Assembly: GCF_000023025.1 (NCBI RefSeq)
Contig: NC_012997.1
Span: 1,720,764 to 1,784,763, forward strand
DNA length: 64,000 bases
Reading direction: 5' to 3'
Origin: Teredinibacter turnerae T7901
Lineage (GTDB): Bacteria; Pseudomonadota; Gammaproteobacteria; Pseudomonadales; Cellvibrionaceae
In this document: positions 53,030 to 60,402 of the stretch, in pieces
Layout of the letters: every line of letters begins with the position of its first letter
Numbering within the stretch: position 1 is the stretch's first letter
The notes under the pieces: generated by a model
The model's database searches: none
The model's input: the letters and a program-made list of their open reading frames with translations, nothing else
What the model was told of the DNA's origin: nothing
Program-made: the position numbers and the translations under genes

Positions 53030-53087
53030 GCGCGTCTTAACTATTAACCCGGCGGCAGTTTATGCCGGGTTAATAGTTAAGACGCGC
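53030..53087 (-). terminator. 24-bp perfect inverted repeat, probable terminator
   Basis: Arms 53030-53053 and 53064-53087 are perfectly complementary over 24 bp around a 10-nt loop. It begins 15 bp after the stop of the zinc-ribbon gene. On the minus strand it is followed by TCCTTTTCGG, a short T-rich tail. The length is unusual for an ordinary terminator, so a small mobile or extragenic palindrome is an alternative. Confidence 0.6.
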
Positions 53088-53102
53088 CCGTTTTGCGACC
53101 AG

Positions 53103-53423
53103 TTATGGCAGAGTTTCACCAAATATTTCAGTGAGCTTTTTCGACAGCGCCGCAAATTCGTTGCTGACAGCTGAATCAGTCGCTTCGTATTTAGCATTCA
53201 GGTCGCGTGCACTTTCGAACTCTCCGTCCCGCTCTACTGAGCGAAGAAAACTTTCGAAGCCCTTGCCGACGTGAAAGTAGCCACCTTTAGATAATTCATA
53301 GCGCGCGACCAGGTTGCCGCAGTCACGACATTGGACGAATACTTTTTGCCCGTGATCGCGTACCAGGATATTACGCAGACTGCGAGAACTGCAGCTTTGA
53401 CATTTTTGAACTTTGATTTCCAT
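53103..53423 (-). CDS. small zinc-ribbon protein
   Basis: 106 residues. The N-terminal half is a zinc ribbon with two Cys pairs (VQKCQSCSS and VQCRDCGNLVARYEL) spaced about 20 residues apart. The rest is charged, with a helical C-terminus (SNEFAALSKKLTEIFGETLP). It has no signal peptide or membrane segment. It lies 24 bp downstream of the SLC13 transporter on the same strand, so the two are probably co-transcribed. A good ribosome binding site (GGAGGCACT-ATG) precedes it. Zinc ribbons of this size can bind nucleic acid or proteins, and I cannot assign a target. Confidence 0.78.
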   Translation of the reverse strand: MEIKVQKCQSCSSRSLRNILVRDHGQKVFVQCRDCGNLVARYELSKGGYFHVGKGFESFLRSVERDGEFESARDLNAKYEATDSAVSNEFAALSKKLTEIFGETLP

Positions 53424-53447
53424 AGTGCCTCCGGTTTTTGCCTATTG

Positions 53448-54833
53448 TTATACACCCATGAATGAAAGTACAAATCGCCAGTACATGGGGCCAAGGAAGG
53501 CAATGCACAGATACCCTAGAACAGTTATTAAACCACCGGTGATCATCATATCGCGACTGGTAATCGCTCGCGAGCTGAAAGCGATAGCATTTGGTGGCGT
53601 GCTGACAGGCAGTGCCATGGCCATAGAGCACATGAGTGCGAGCGCAACTACCAACGATAATATGTAGTTATTCTCGAACGGCAAATTCATCACCAGTGGA
53701 ATTACCAAGCCAGCAGTGGCGGTGTTGCTCATCACGGTGGACATTGCACCTGCAACCGCTGCGGTGATGACCAGCAGTACCCAGGGAGACCCTGAAATGG
53801 GTAGTGAGTTAATGAGTACCTCACCAAGACCGGTAACATTTAGCGCAACTCCCAAGGCGAGGCCACCGGCAACCATATAGAGTACATCCCAGGGTAGGTC
53901 GCGGAAGTCTTTAGTAGACAGCAAGCCAAACCAAAAGCATACAATCACTGGAAATAAACCGACGGTGCCGGTTGCAAGCCCGAGCTTACTCGCAAAAAAC
54001 CATCCCATTGCTGTTACAACAAACACGCTTAAAGCGGCCCAGTGTTTGGGGCCGAAATCGGCTGTGTGTCGCTCCGGTACGTCCAACCGCAAGTTTCCGG
54101 CAGGGAACAGGCGCAGTAGCAACTGCCAAAGGAAAAGCAGGAAAATTATCAGGAATGGCAGGGTTAATATCATCCACTTGGCGAAACTGATCTCGAACCC
54201 GGCTTTGGTGAGATAGGTTAGAGCAATGGCGTTGGGCGGTGTTCCGATGGGGGTGCCAATACCACCTAGGTTGCACGCAAATGGTATGCATAGCACCAAC
54301 GCTTTACGAAAGGGATTTTCGTCTGGGATTTTTTTGATGAGCGGGAAAACCATGGTCAGCATCATTGCCGTAGTCGCTGTGTTGCTGATCCACATGGAGA
54401 GGAATGAACACGCGAGAATGATACCGAGTAGAGTGAGAGACGGCATTCCTTTGGTGCGTTTCAGAATTGCCTGGGCAAAACGGATGTCCAGTTCATATTT
54501 TTGCATCAAACTGGACAGTACGAACCCACCAAGAAAAAGCAGAATAATATTGGAAAAGAACGGGCCGAAAAAGACGTTACTTTTTATGTCCACACCAACA
54601 CTATTAAGTGCAGGCAAAAGCCAAACAATTTCTAATGCAAGAATCAAGAAGCTGACTACGAACAGAGAGACCCATTCGCTAACCCAGAGCACGGCAGCGA
54701 CAACTAATATGGCGGCAGTTATTTGTTGCGGGTGCGTCAGGTCTGTGCCGGGAATGCCGAACATTTCTGTGAAAATGATAGCGGCAAACAAGAGTATTGT
54801 TGCTGCCAAACTGCGCAAATTGGCCTTTACCAT
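53448..54833 (-). CDS. SLC13/DASS family sodium:anion symporter
   Basis: A 461-residue membrane protein with about 11 hydrophobic segments. It has the family's paired signatures: SMWISNTATTAMML in the first half and TVMSNTATAGLVIPL in the second (SNT motifs that bind substrate carboxylate and Na+), plus CNLGGIGTPIGTPPNAIAL and ALPVSTPPNAIAF. Known members take up di- or tricarboxylates or sulfate with sodium, and the sequence does not discriminate between these. It starts with ATG after a GGAGAC stretch and is followed closely by the zinc-ribbon gene. Confidence 0.9.
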   Translation of the reverse strand: MVKANLRSLAATILLFAAIIFTEMFGIPGTDLTHPQQITAAILVVAAVLWVSEWVSLFVVSFLILALEIVWLLPALNSVGVDIKSNVFFGPFFSNIILLFLGGFVLSSLMQKYELDIRFAQAILKRTKGMPSLTLLGIILACSFLSMWISNTATTAMMLTMVFPLIKKIPDENPFRKALVLCIPFACNLGGIGTPIGTPPNAIALTYLTKAGFEISFAKWMILTLPFLIIFLLFLWQLLLRLFPAGNLRLDVPERHTADFGPKHWAALSVFVVTAMGWFFASKLGLATGTVGLFPVIVCFWFGLLSTKDFRDLPWDVLYMVAGGLALGVALNVTGLGEVLINSLPISGSPWVLLVITAAVAGAMSTVMSNTATAGLVIPLVMNLPFENNYILSLVVALALMCSMAMALPVSTPPNAIAFSSRAITSRDMMITGGLITVLGYLCIAFLGPMYWRFVLSFMGV

Positions 54834-55673
54834 ATAGTCTCCTTACTTACTATTCTGCTGGAGGTGACCTGCCATCCACACGGGGCAGGGGAGCGAATAA
54901 GCATGGCAAAACGCTATTACATCATGTGCGTTTTTTACGGCGACCATAGCTGATGCCGTTAACTTGACAAGTGAGGTTGGTTCGGATGGTTTTTTACAGC
55001 CTGGAAAATGTGTGATACCTCGCTTCGGTATTCACCTTATCGTCTGTTACTACCGAGCCGGAGCTCACTTTTTACCTTCTATCAGGGGCGGCAATTTACA
55101 GCCAGCACTTTAGGTACTTCTAGCCTGAGAGGAAAAAATTATGCTTATTCGTTATTTCCGCGAACATTGTACCGTGCGCCAAATTCGCTTTGTTGTTATT
55201 TGTCGCGCTGATTGACCTAAGTCACGGGAAGCATCAACCCATCTGCAGGGGCAGGATGTCGATTGCGAATTGCCCTTACTTTTAGCGTGGCGATTAAATA
55301 TACGATCCAATCTGCTTAATCGCACGTCCTTAGAATATTGGTAAAAACATCTAAATTTTCTTATATTTCAATAGATTGTATGGTGGTAGAGGTGCGACGA
55401 TACACCTTTGCGTTGCCAAGTTAATACCTGTGTGCTTAAGCCGTTGTGGTAGGTGTTGAATCCAGCACCGGTAAAAGCGTTCACACCAGTAGTTAAACCG
55501 TCATCAACGGAAAGTCGTGTGTATCCCAAGCCGATGAGCGCTATTTTCAGGGCATATAAGATGTATGCACAGTACGATTTTCTTTTTTTAATGACGCAAT
55601 AATGGCTGCTAGCGCTAGGGAACAAGTGGATTTGGCATGCGATCGCCCCGGCGGGGTGCCGGGAAACTGGAGC
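54834..55673. other. long region without a recognisable gene
   Basis: About 840 bp with no convincing gene. A minus-strand open frame at 55368-55625 includes SVDDGLTTGVNAFTGAGFNTYHNG, a porin- or adhesin-like composition, but it has no ribosome binding site or signal peptide and is probably a relic or chance. The left end should hold the promoter of the SLC13 gene. Confidence 0.4.
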
Positions 55674-55994
55674 TCACGCAGGTGTTGCAGGCTGCACCAG
55701 CACCCAGGGGGCAAGTACCAGCGCCCATAGTTCCGCATCAGTTTCGGCAAACTCTTTGGCTTGATCGTCAGTTACCGCATTGACCTGCGATGTCTCCATC
55801 CAGGTGCGCAACTGCGCCGCGTTGTCTTCGTGCAGCACCGTGGCGACGGCAATCAAATCCAGCGACGGTGCAACAAATATCGCTTTGCCTGCAGCAAAAA
55901 ACCGCTCGATTTCTCGCCAGTGTATGCGAGCGGTTTCCAGATTGAGTTTGTCCGTCAGAGACACGGTGTTTTCTTTGTCAGTGCGAATGGTCAT
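55674..55994 (-). CDS. DUF2288 family protein
   Basis: 106 residues matching the DUF2288 pattern: LNLETARIHWREIERFFAAGKAIFVAPSLDL, then VLHEDNAAQLRTWM, and a conserved end DAELWALVLAPWVLVQ. It is a small soluble cytosolic protein of unknown function found widely in gammaproteobacteria and cyanobacteria. It lies 21 bp downstream of the ybbP stop on the same strand and may be the last gene of the ybbA-ybbP operon. Confidence 0.82.
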   Translation of the reverse strand: MTIRTDKENTVSLTDKLNLETARIHWREIERFFAAGKAIFVAPSLDLIAVATVLHEDNAAQLRTWMETSQVNAVTDDQAKEFAETDAELWALVLAPWVLVQPATPA

Positions 55995-56015
55995 AGTTTA
56001 GAGAATGGTCAAAGT

Positions 56016-58499
56016 TTAGAGATTGCGTAATATCGTTAAAGGCGGGTGTTGCGTAACACGGCGAGTGGATGCCCAGCCCGTAAAGCCGATCAGCAAGGCG
56101 CCAAGCAGCGGCCCGCAGAGGCTCAGGATAATACTGGGCTCGAAGCGTAAATCAAACACCTGAGTCTGCAGATAAAATAGCGCGGCTTGCGCACCGATCG
56201 CCGCGAGTAGACCCGCCATAAACCCAAGCCCGGCAAATTCGATCAGTAATATCCGGTTCACCAATTCCCGTGGTGCGCCCATAGTGCGCAAAATAGCGCT
56301 TTCCTGAAAGCGGATATCAAGGCTTGCCTGAATACTGGTTACCAGCACCACCAGGCCCGCGGCGAGTACGAGCACCAGAACAAACTCTACCGCAAGTGAT
56401 ACCTGGCCAATAATGTTCTGTATCTGGCCAATCATTTGGTCCAGTTCCACTACGGAAACCGTGGGAAATTGTCGGCCCAAGGTGTTGAGCCAGGTTTTTT
56501 GATTCTCTGCCAGATAAAAACTGGTCAGCCAGTTGGTTGCGGTGTTATCCAGCAGTGGCTGGCTGAAAATCATAAAAAAATTGGGGTTCATACTGTCCCA
56601 TTGCACGTCGCGAATACTGGTAAGCTTCGCATCGACCTGCTGGCCCGCAATGCTGAACCTCAGGGTGTCTCCCAATTTTAAATGCAGGCCTTTGGCGTAT
56701 TCTTCTTCCGCTGATACTTCAATTTGTGCAGGCTCGTCACTGGCGGCGCCGTGCCAGGTACCGGCGGTGACGGTGTTGTCTTCGCCGAGGGTCGTTGCCC
56801 AGGTCAGGTTCAGCTCGCGCTGGTAATCCATCGACGACTCGGCCGCCTCGACGCGTGGTTTTACCGATTCGCCGTTAACCTCGGTTAAGCGCCCTCTGAG
56901 CATAGGGTAGAACGGCCGATGAGGGATGTTTTGCGCGTCCATCAAGGCCTGTATTTGCGGTTTTTCGTCGTTGAACACATTAAATAAAAAATGATTGGGG
57001 GCATCGTCTGGCAGCTGTCGTTGCCATTGCTGAATAAGCTCGGTGCGCAGGGCAACCAATATCAACATCAACATGATTAGCGCGGCAAAAATGGTGATTT
57101 GAATGGCGTTCAACCCTTGGTGGCGTTGCAGATTCGCGAACCCTATTCGCCAGGCAGAACCTAAACCTGAAACGCTAGACTTGCCTGCGCGCATTAATGC
57201 CCACGCAAGCAGACTGCCGCCGCCAATAATCACAATGCATCCCAGGGCCAATATCAGGGTCATTGCGAGATCCCGGCTATAAAAATAGATCAGCGCAACT
57301 ATTGCCAGCAGGCCGATACCGGCGGCTATTTTGGGGTTTAAAAAGCCATCGGTGCCAGCCTCTCTAAGCACTCGCGCCGGTGGTACTTGCCTGAGGGCGA
57401 GCAGCGGAGGCGCGGCGAAGGCAAGCAGCGCAATCAAGCCCGCAAGTGAGCCACTGAGATAAGCGCCAGGGTTAGCAGCGGACAAGCCTTCCGGCAGCAG
57501 GTTGGCCAAGGCCGCAAGAATCACCAGGTGTAACCCCCAGCCGGAAATTGCGCCGAGCGCCGTGCTTGCCACACCCAGGCACAGCAAAACAATGGCGTAG
57601 CGCAGGAGTATGCGGTCCGGGGTTTGGCCGAATGTTTTCAGCAGGGCAACGGTTCCCGCTTGTCGGCCTGCATAGCGTCGTGCGGCCATTGCAATGGCAA
57701 CGCCACACAGAAGCACGCTGAGGCTACCCGCGAGCAGTAAAAACTGTTGTGCTCTGGCCAGTGCATCGCCGATATTCCGGTTGCTTTGCTCGACACCGAC
57801 CCAGCGGGTGTGGGGCGAGTCCTCTGCCAGCACGGCCTGATGAAAGCTAGTCAGCGACGCTGCGTCTCCCATCAACAGCACACTGAAATTCACCCGGCTG
57901 CCTGGCTGAATGGCGCCGGTGCGGGGTATATCCGCAAGATTCATCATGGCGCGTGGCGCAACACCAAAAAAACTTTCGGGTGCATCTGGTTCTTTTATAA
58001 GGGCTTTAGTGACTGTGAACTGCGCGTCGCCTACCGAAACGGTATCGCCGATGGCAATATCCAATGCGCCGAACAAGCGCGACGCCAACCATACATTGCC
58101 CGGTTCCGGCCCGTGCGAAACGTTGCTGCCAATACCGAATGGTGAGTCGGCAACCGTAACCGCGCCTTTGAGCGGGTAGCCCTCGGAGACCCCCTTGGCT
58201 GCCACCAGCTGCATGCCGTTGTCAGAAAATGCCATAGCGCGAAACGACTGTATTTGTGCGGTTTGCAAATTATGGTTGGCTGCCGCGTCCAGTGTACTTT
58301 GCGCTATGGGCATGCTGCTGCGTATTTGCGCATCAGCGGCGAGAAACTCGGTGGCTTCGTCGAGGATGGAATTTTGAATTCGGTCTGTAAACAGCGTGAT
58401 GCTGGTGACTGTGGCTGTGGCCAGCATTAACGACAGGATCAGTATAGTGAGTTCGCCACCGCGGAAATCCCGCCATAATAGAGTAAAGATCGATTTCAC
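56016..58499 (-). CDS. ybbP: ABC transporter permease YbbP (FtsX/MacB-type)
   Basis: 827 residues. A first transmembrane helix at the N-terminus (GELTILILSLMLATATVTSITLF) is followed by a large periplasmic domain. Further helices are in the middle (FLLLAGSLSVLLCGVAIAMAA, then several), and a second periplasmic domain precedes three C-terminal helices (LAVEFVLVLVLAAGLVVLV onward). This is the ten-helix duplicated FtsX layout. Its start overlaps the ybbA stop by 4 bp (ATGA), so the two are coupled. With YbbA it forms an ABC system associated genetically with the thioesterase TesA, proposed to handle lipids or hydrophobic compounds in the envelope. Confidence 0.92.
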   Translation of the reverse strand: MKSIFTLLWRDFRGGELTILILSLMLATATVTSITLFTDRIQNSILDEATEFLAADAQIRSSMPIAQSTLDAAANHNLQTAQIQSFRAMAFSDNGMQLVAAKGVSEGYPLKGAVTVADSPFGIGSNVSHGPEPGNVWLASRLFGALDIAIGDTVSVGDAQFTVTKALIKEPDAPESFFGVAPRAMMNLADIPRTGAIQPGSRVNFSVLLMGDAASLTSFHQAVLAEDSPHTRWVGVEQSNRNIGDALARAQQFLLLAGSLSVLLCGVAIAMAARRYAGRQAGTVALLKTFGQTPDRILLRYAIVLLCLGVASTALGAISGWGLHLVILAALANLLPEGLSAANPGAYLSGSLAGLIALLAFAAPPLLALRQVPPARVLREAGTDGFLNPKIAAGIGLLAIVALIYFYSRDLAMTLILALGCIVIIGGGSLLAWALMRAGKSSVSGLGSAWRIGFANLQRHQGLNAIQITIFAALIMLMLILVALRTELIQQWQRQLPDDAPNHFLFNVFNDEKPQIQALMDAQNIPHRPFYPMLRGRLTEVNGESVKPRVEAAESSMDYQRELNLTWATTLGEDNTVTAGTWHGAASDEPAQIEVSAEEEYAKGLHLKLGDTLRFSIAGQQVDAKLTSIRDVQWDSMNPNFFMIFSQPLLDNTATNWLTSFYLAENQKTWLNTLGRQFPTVSVVELDQMIGQIQNIIGQVSLAVEFVLVLVLAAGLVVLVTSIQASLDIRFQESAILRTMGAPRELVNRILLIEFAGLGFMAGLLAAIGAQAALFYLQTQVFDLRFEPSIILSLCGPLLGALLIGFTGWASTRRVTQHPPLTILRNL

Positions 58500-59179
58500 T
58501 GCGGGCCACCATTCAGCCGTATTTCCTCCAGCTGACCCGCTCTCATTTTGAGCTGGCGTTGACAGCGTCGAGCGAGCCCGGTGTCGTGGGTGACCAGTAC
58601 CAGCGTGGTCTGTGATTGCTCGTTTAGGGAGAACAGCAAGTCGGCGATAGCATGGCCGGTTTCTGCGTCCAGATTGCCGGTGGGTTCATCGGCGAAGAGA
58701 ATCGGGGCTTCGGAGGAAAATGCTCGTGCCAGAGCAACCCGCTGTTGTTCGCCACCAGAGAGTTGGCGGGGGTAGTGATGTTCACGCGCCGAGAGGCCAA
58801 CCTTATGCAAATAATTGCGCGCTCTTTCCGCCGCATCGGCAAAGCCGTTAACTTCGAGCGGCAGCATCACGTTTTCCAAGGCAGTGAGGCTGCCAAGCAA
58901 CTGAAAGTTTTGAAATACAAACGATACCAAACGCGCGCGAACTTTTGCCCTGGCTTCCTCGTCTAATCGCGTAATATCCTCGCCATCCAGTAAAACTGTG
59001 CCGCTGGAGGGCACGTCCAGGCCAGCCAGCATGCCCAATAGGGTGGACTTGCCGGACCCGGATGAGCCGACAATGGCGACGCTTTCGCCATGCTGAATAT
59101 GCAGGTTGATGCCTTTAAGAATATCCAGCACCCCATCAAAAACCGGTACCTGTTGACGGAGGTCTTCTGTTTTTATCAT
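58496..59179 (-). CDS. ybbA: ABC transporter ATPase YbbA (LolD/MacB type)
   Basis: 227 residues with a complete ABC ATPase set: Walker [10 protein letters not shown] (near 38), Q-loop [17 protein letters not shown], signature [14 protein letters not shown], Walker [13 protein letters not shown] and switch VTHD. It belongs to the LolD/MacB/FtsE-like family that powers FtsX-type permeases. It is translationally coupled to ybbP. The start codon overlaps the start codon of the divergent tesA (CATG), leaving no intergenic space, so each promoter must lie in the other gene. AAGG nine bases upstream serves as ribosome binding site. Confidence 0.94.
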   Translation of the reverse strand: MIKTEDLRQQVPVFDGVLDILKGINLHIQHGESVAIVGSSGSGKSTLLGMLAGLDVPSSGTVLLDGEDITRLDEEARAKVRARLVSFVFQNFQLLGSLTALENVMLPLEVNGFADAAERARNYLHKVGLSAREHHYPRQLSGGEQQRVALARAFSSEAPILFADEPTGNLDAETGHAIADLLFSLNEQSQTTLVLVTHDTGLARRCQRQLKMRAGQLEEIRLNGGPQ

Positions 59180-59849
59180 GCGTTACAACCTTAAAAAAGT
59201 ATCTCGATTTTGTAGTCCAAAGCCACTTCAGTTTGCAATCTGTTGCGTGTTGGCCTGGTGTGTCAGCACGGGAGCGGTTGCGAAGCCGCAAGCGCCCGTC
59301 ATTCTCGTGGTGGGCGACAGTTTAAGTGCGGCCCACAATTTGGCTGCGGAGCAAGGCTGGGTTGCGCTCTTGCAGGAGCGCCTGGCGTCGCCGCAACACA
59401 AAGGCCTCCAGCAATACCAAGTGGTCAACGCCTCGGTGGGTGGCGCCACAACCTCGGCGGCACTACAGCGCTTACCCTCACTCTTGGCGGAGTATTCGCC
59501 TGCCGTCGTTGTGTTGGAAATCGGCGGCAATGATGGCTTGCAAGGTAAACCTGTTCCTTATATCACGCGTAATCTTGAAACCCTGATCAAGCTGAGCAAG
59601 CAACACGCTGCCAAAGTTGTACTCACGGGGATTCGAATTCCCCCTAATCTTGGCCAGAGATATACCGAACCTTTCTTTAACCAGTACGCGGCCTTGGCAG
59701 AAAAGTATCAACTAGCGCTGGTGCCGTTCTTACTCGAAGGCGTAGCAACCAAGCCGGAGTTGATGCAAGCGGACAGAATTCATCCAACCGCTGAAGCACA
59801 ACCTATAATCCTGGATAATCTGTGGCCGATTCTACAGCCGCTGCTGTGA
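59178..59849 (+). CDS. tesA: TesA-type esterase/thioesterase I (GDSL/SGNH hydrolase)
   Basis: 223 residues. A signal peptide (about 1-35, hydrophobic CCVLAWCVSTGAVA) leads to the periplasm. The SGNH blocks are present: GDSLSAAHN (nucleophile Ser) near 46, VGGATTS, then VLEIGGNDG with the conserved Asn, and the C-terminal DRIHPTAEAQ with catalytic Asp and His. TesA hydrolyses acyl-CoA thioesters and short esters and has lysophospholipase activity. The divergent pairing with ybbA is conserved in gammaproteobacteria. GGAGG lies about 15 bases before the ATG, farther than ideal. Confidence 0.93.
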   Translation: MRYNLKKVSRFCSPKPLQFAICCVLAWCVSTGAVAKPQAPVILVVGDSLSAAHNLAAEQGWVALLQERLASPQHKGLQQYQVVNASVGGATTSAALQRLPSLLAEYSPAVVVLEIGGNDGLQGKPVPYITRNLETLIKLSKQHAAKVVLTGIRIPPNLGQRYTEPFFNQYAALAEKYQLALVPFLLEGVATKPELMQADRIHPTAEAQPIILDNLWPILQPLL

Positions 59850-59899
59850 ACCTGGCGTGGAGACGTCGGATAAAAATCTTAAAAATCAGTAGATTGGGC

Positions 59900-59927
59900 T
59901 TGCGGCAGCAAGAATCCCATGTATAAT
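59900..59927 (+). promoter_or_regulatory. promoter of tRNA-Ser
   Basis: TTGCGG, 16-bp spacing and a perfect TATAAT (59922-59927), with a GC-rich GCGACCC downstream resembling a stringent discriminator. It is placed 12 bp before the mature tRNA 5' end. Confidence 0.75.
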
Positions 59928-59939
59928 TGCGACCCTTCC

Positions 59940-60027
59940 GGTGGGCTGGCTGAGTGGTCGAAAGCGGCGGTCTTGAAAACCGTTGAGTGTAACAGCTCCC
60001 GGGGTTCGAATCCCTGGCCCACCGCCA
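59940..60027 (+). tRNA. tRNA-Ser (anticodon UGA)
   Basis: An 88-nt class II tRNA. The acceptor arms GGTGGGC and GCCCACC pair perfectly, with discriminator G and encoded CCA. The anticodon loop CTTGAAA contains TGA, a long variable arm follows, and the T-loop is GGTTCGAATCC. It decodes UCN serine codons. Confidence 0.97.
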
Positions 60028-60032
60028 CTTAC

Positions 60033-60067
60033 AAAAAGGCTCACCCATCGGGTGGGCCTTTTTTGTA
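60033..60067 (+). terminator. terminator of tRNA-Ser
   Basis: AAAAAGGCTCACCC-atc-GGGTGGGCCTTTTTT forms a strong stem with a T-run. It begins 6 bp after the tRNA. Confidence 0.9.
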
Positions 60068-60360
60068 AGTGTTGGGTCCATGATTTGATGAGAACCCCCG
60101 TTCGACTAATTGGCGTTAGCCAATTTGGACGACCGCAGGTCGCCCCGCAGGGGTGAGGCGCAGCCGAGTCAATCCCTGTTTGGGCATGGGATAAACCAGA
60201 TCGAAGGCAAGAATCCACGGAGGCTCACCCATCGGGTGGGCCTTTTTTGTACCCACCAATCAATCTGGCCCATTAAAGCTACAAGAGCTGCGCACGCTCT
60301 TTCCTCAACCAGCCAGATTTATCCGGAAATTCAAATTCAGAGTTCGTTTAATTCGGACAT
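60068..60360. other. tRNA-downstream region with a duplicated terminator
   Basis: No gene is seen. It contains small hairpins (ATTGGC-gtta-GCCAAT at 60109-60124 and CGACC-gca-GGTCG near 60130). At 60222-60251 there is an exact 30-bp repeat of the tRNA-Ser terminator (60038-60067), preceded by GAATCC as in the tRNA T-arm. This looks like the remains of a duplicated tRNA 3' end or of an element inserted there. Confidence 0.6.
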
Positions 60361-60385
60361 AAAAAAGCCCGCGTTAAGCGGGCTC
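60361..60385 (-). terminator. terminator of rne
   Basis: On the minus strand, GAGCCCGC-ttaac-GCGGGCTTTTTT, 18 bp after the rne stop. Confidence 0.9.
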
Positions 60386-60402
60386 ACTGAAAGGTCCGAG
60401 TT

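Noticed and set aside
59803-60218. Minus-strand ORFs across the tRNA-Ser gene (WARDSNPGSCYTQRF type)
   Set aside because: They are antisense translations of the tRNA and its terminator, a common false ORF.
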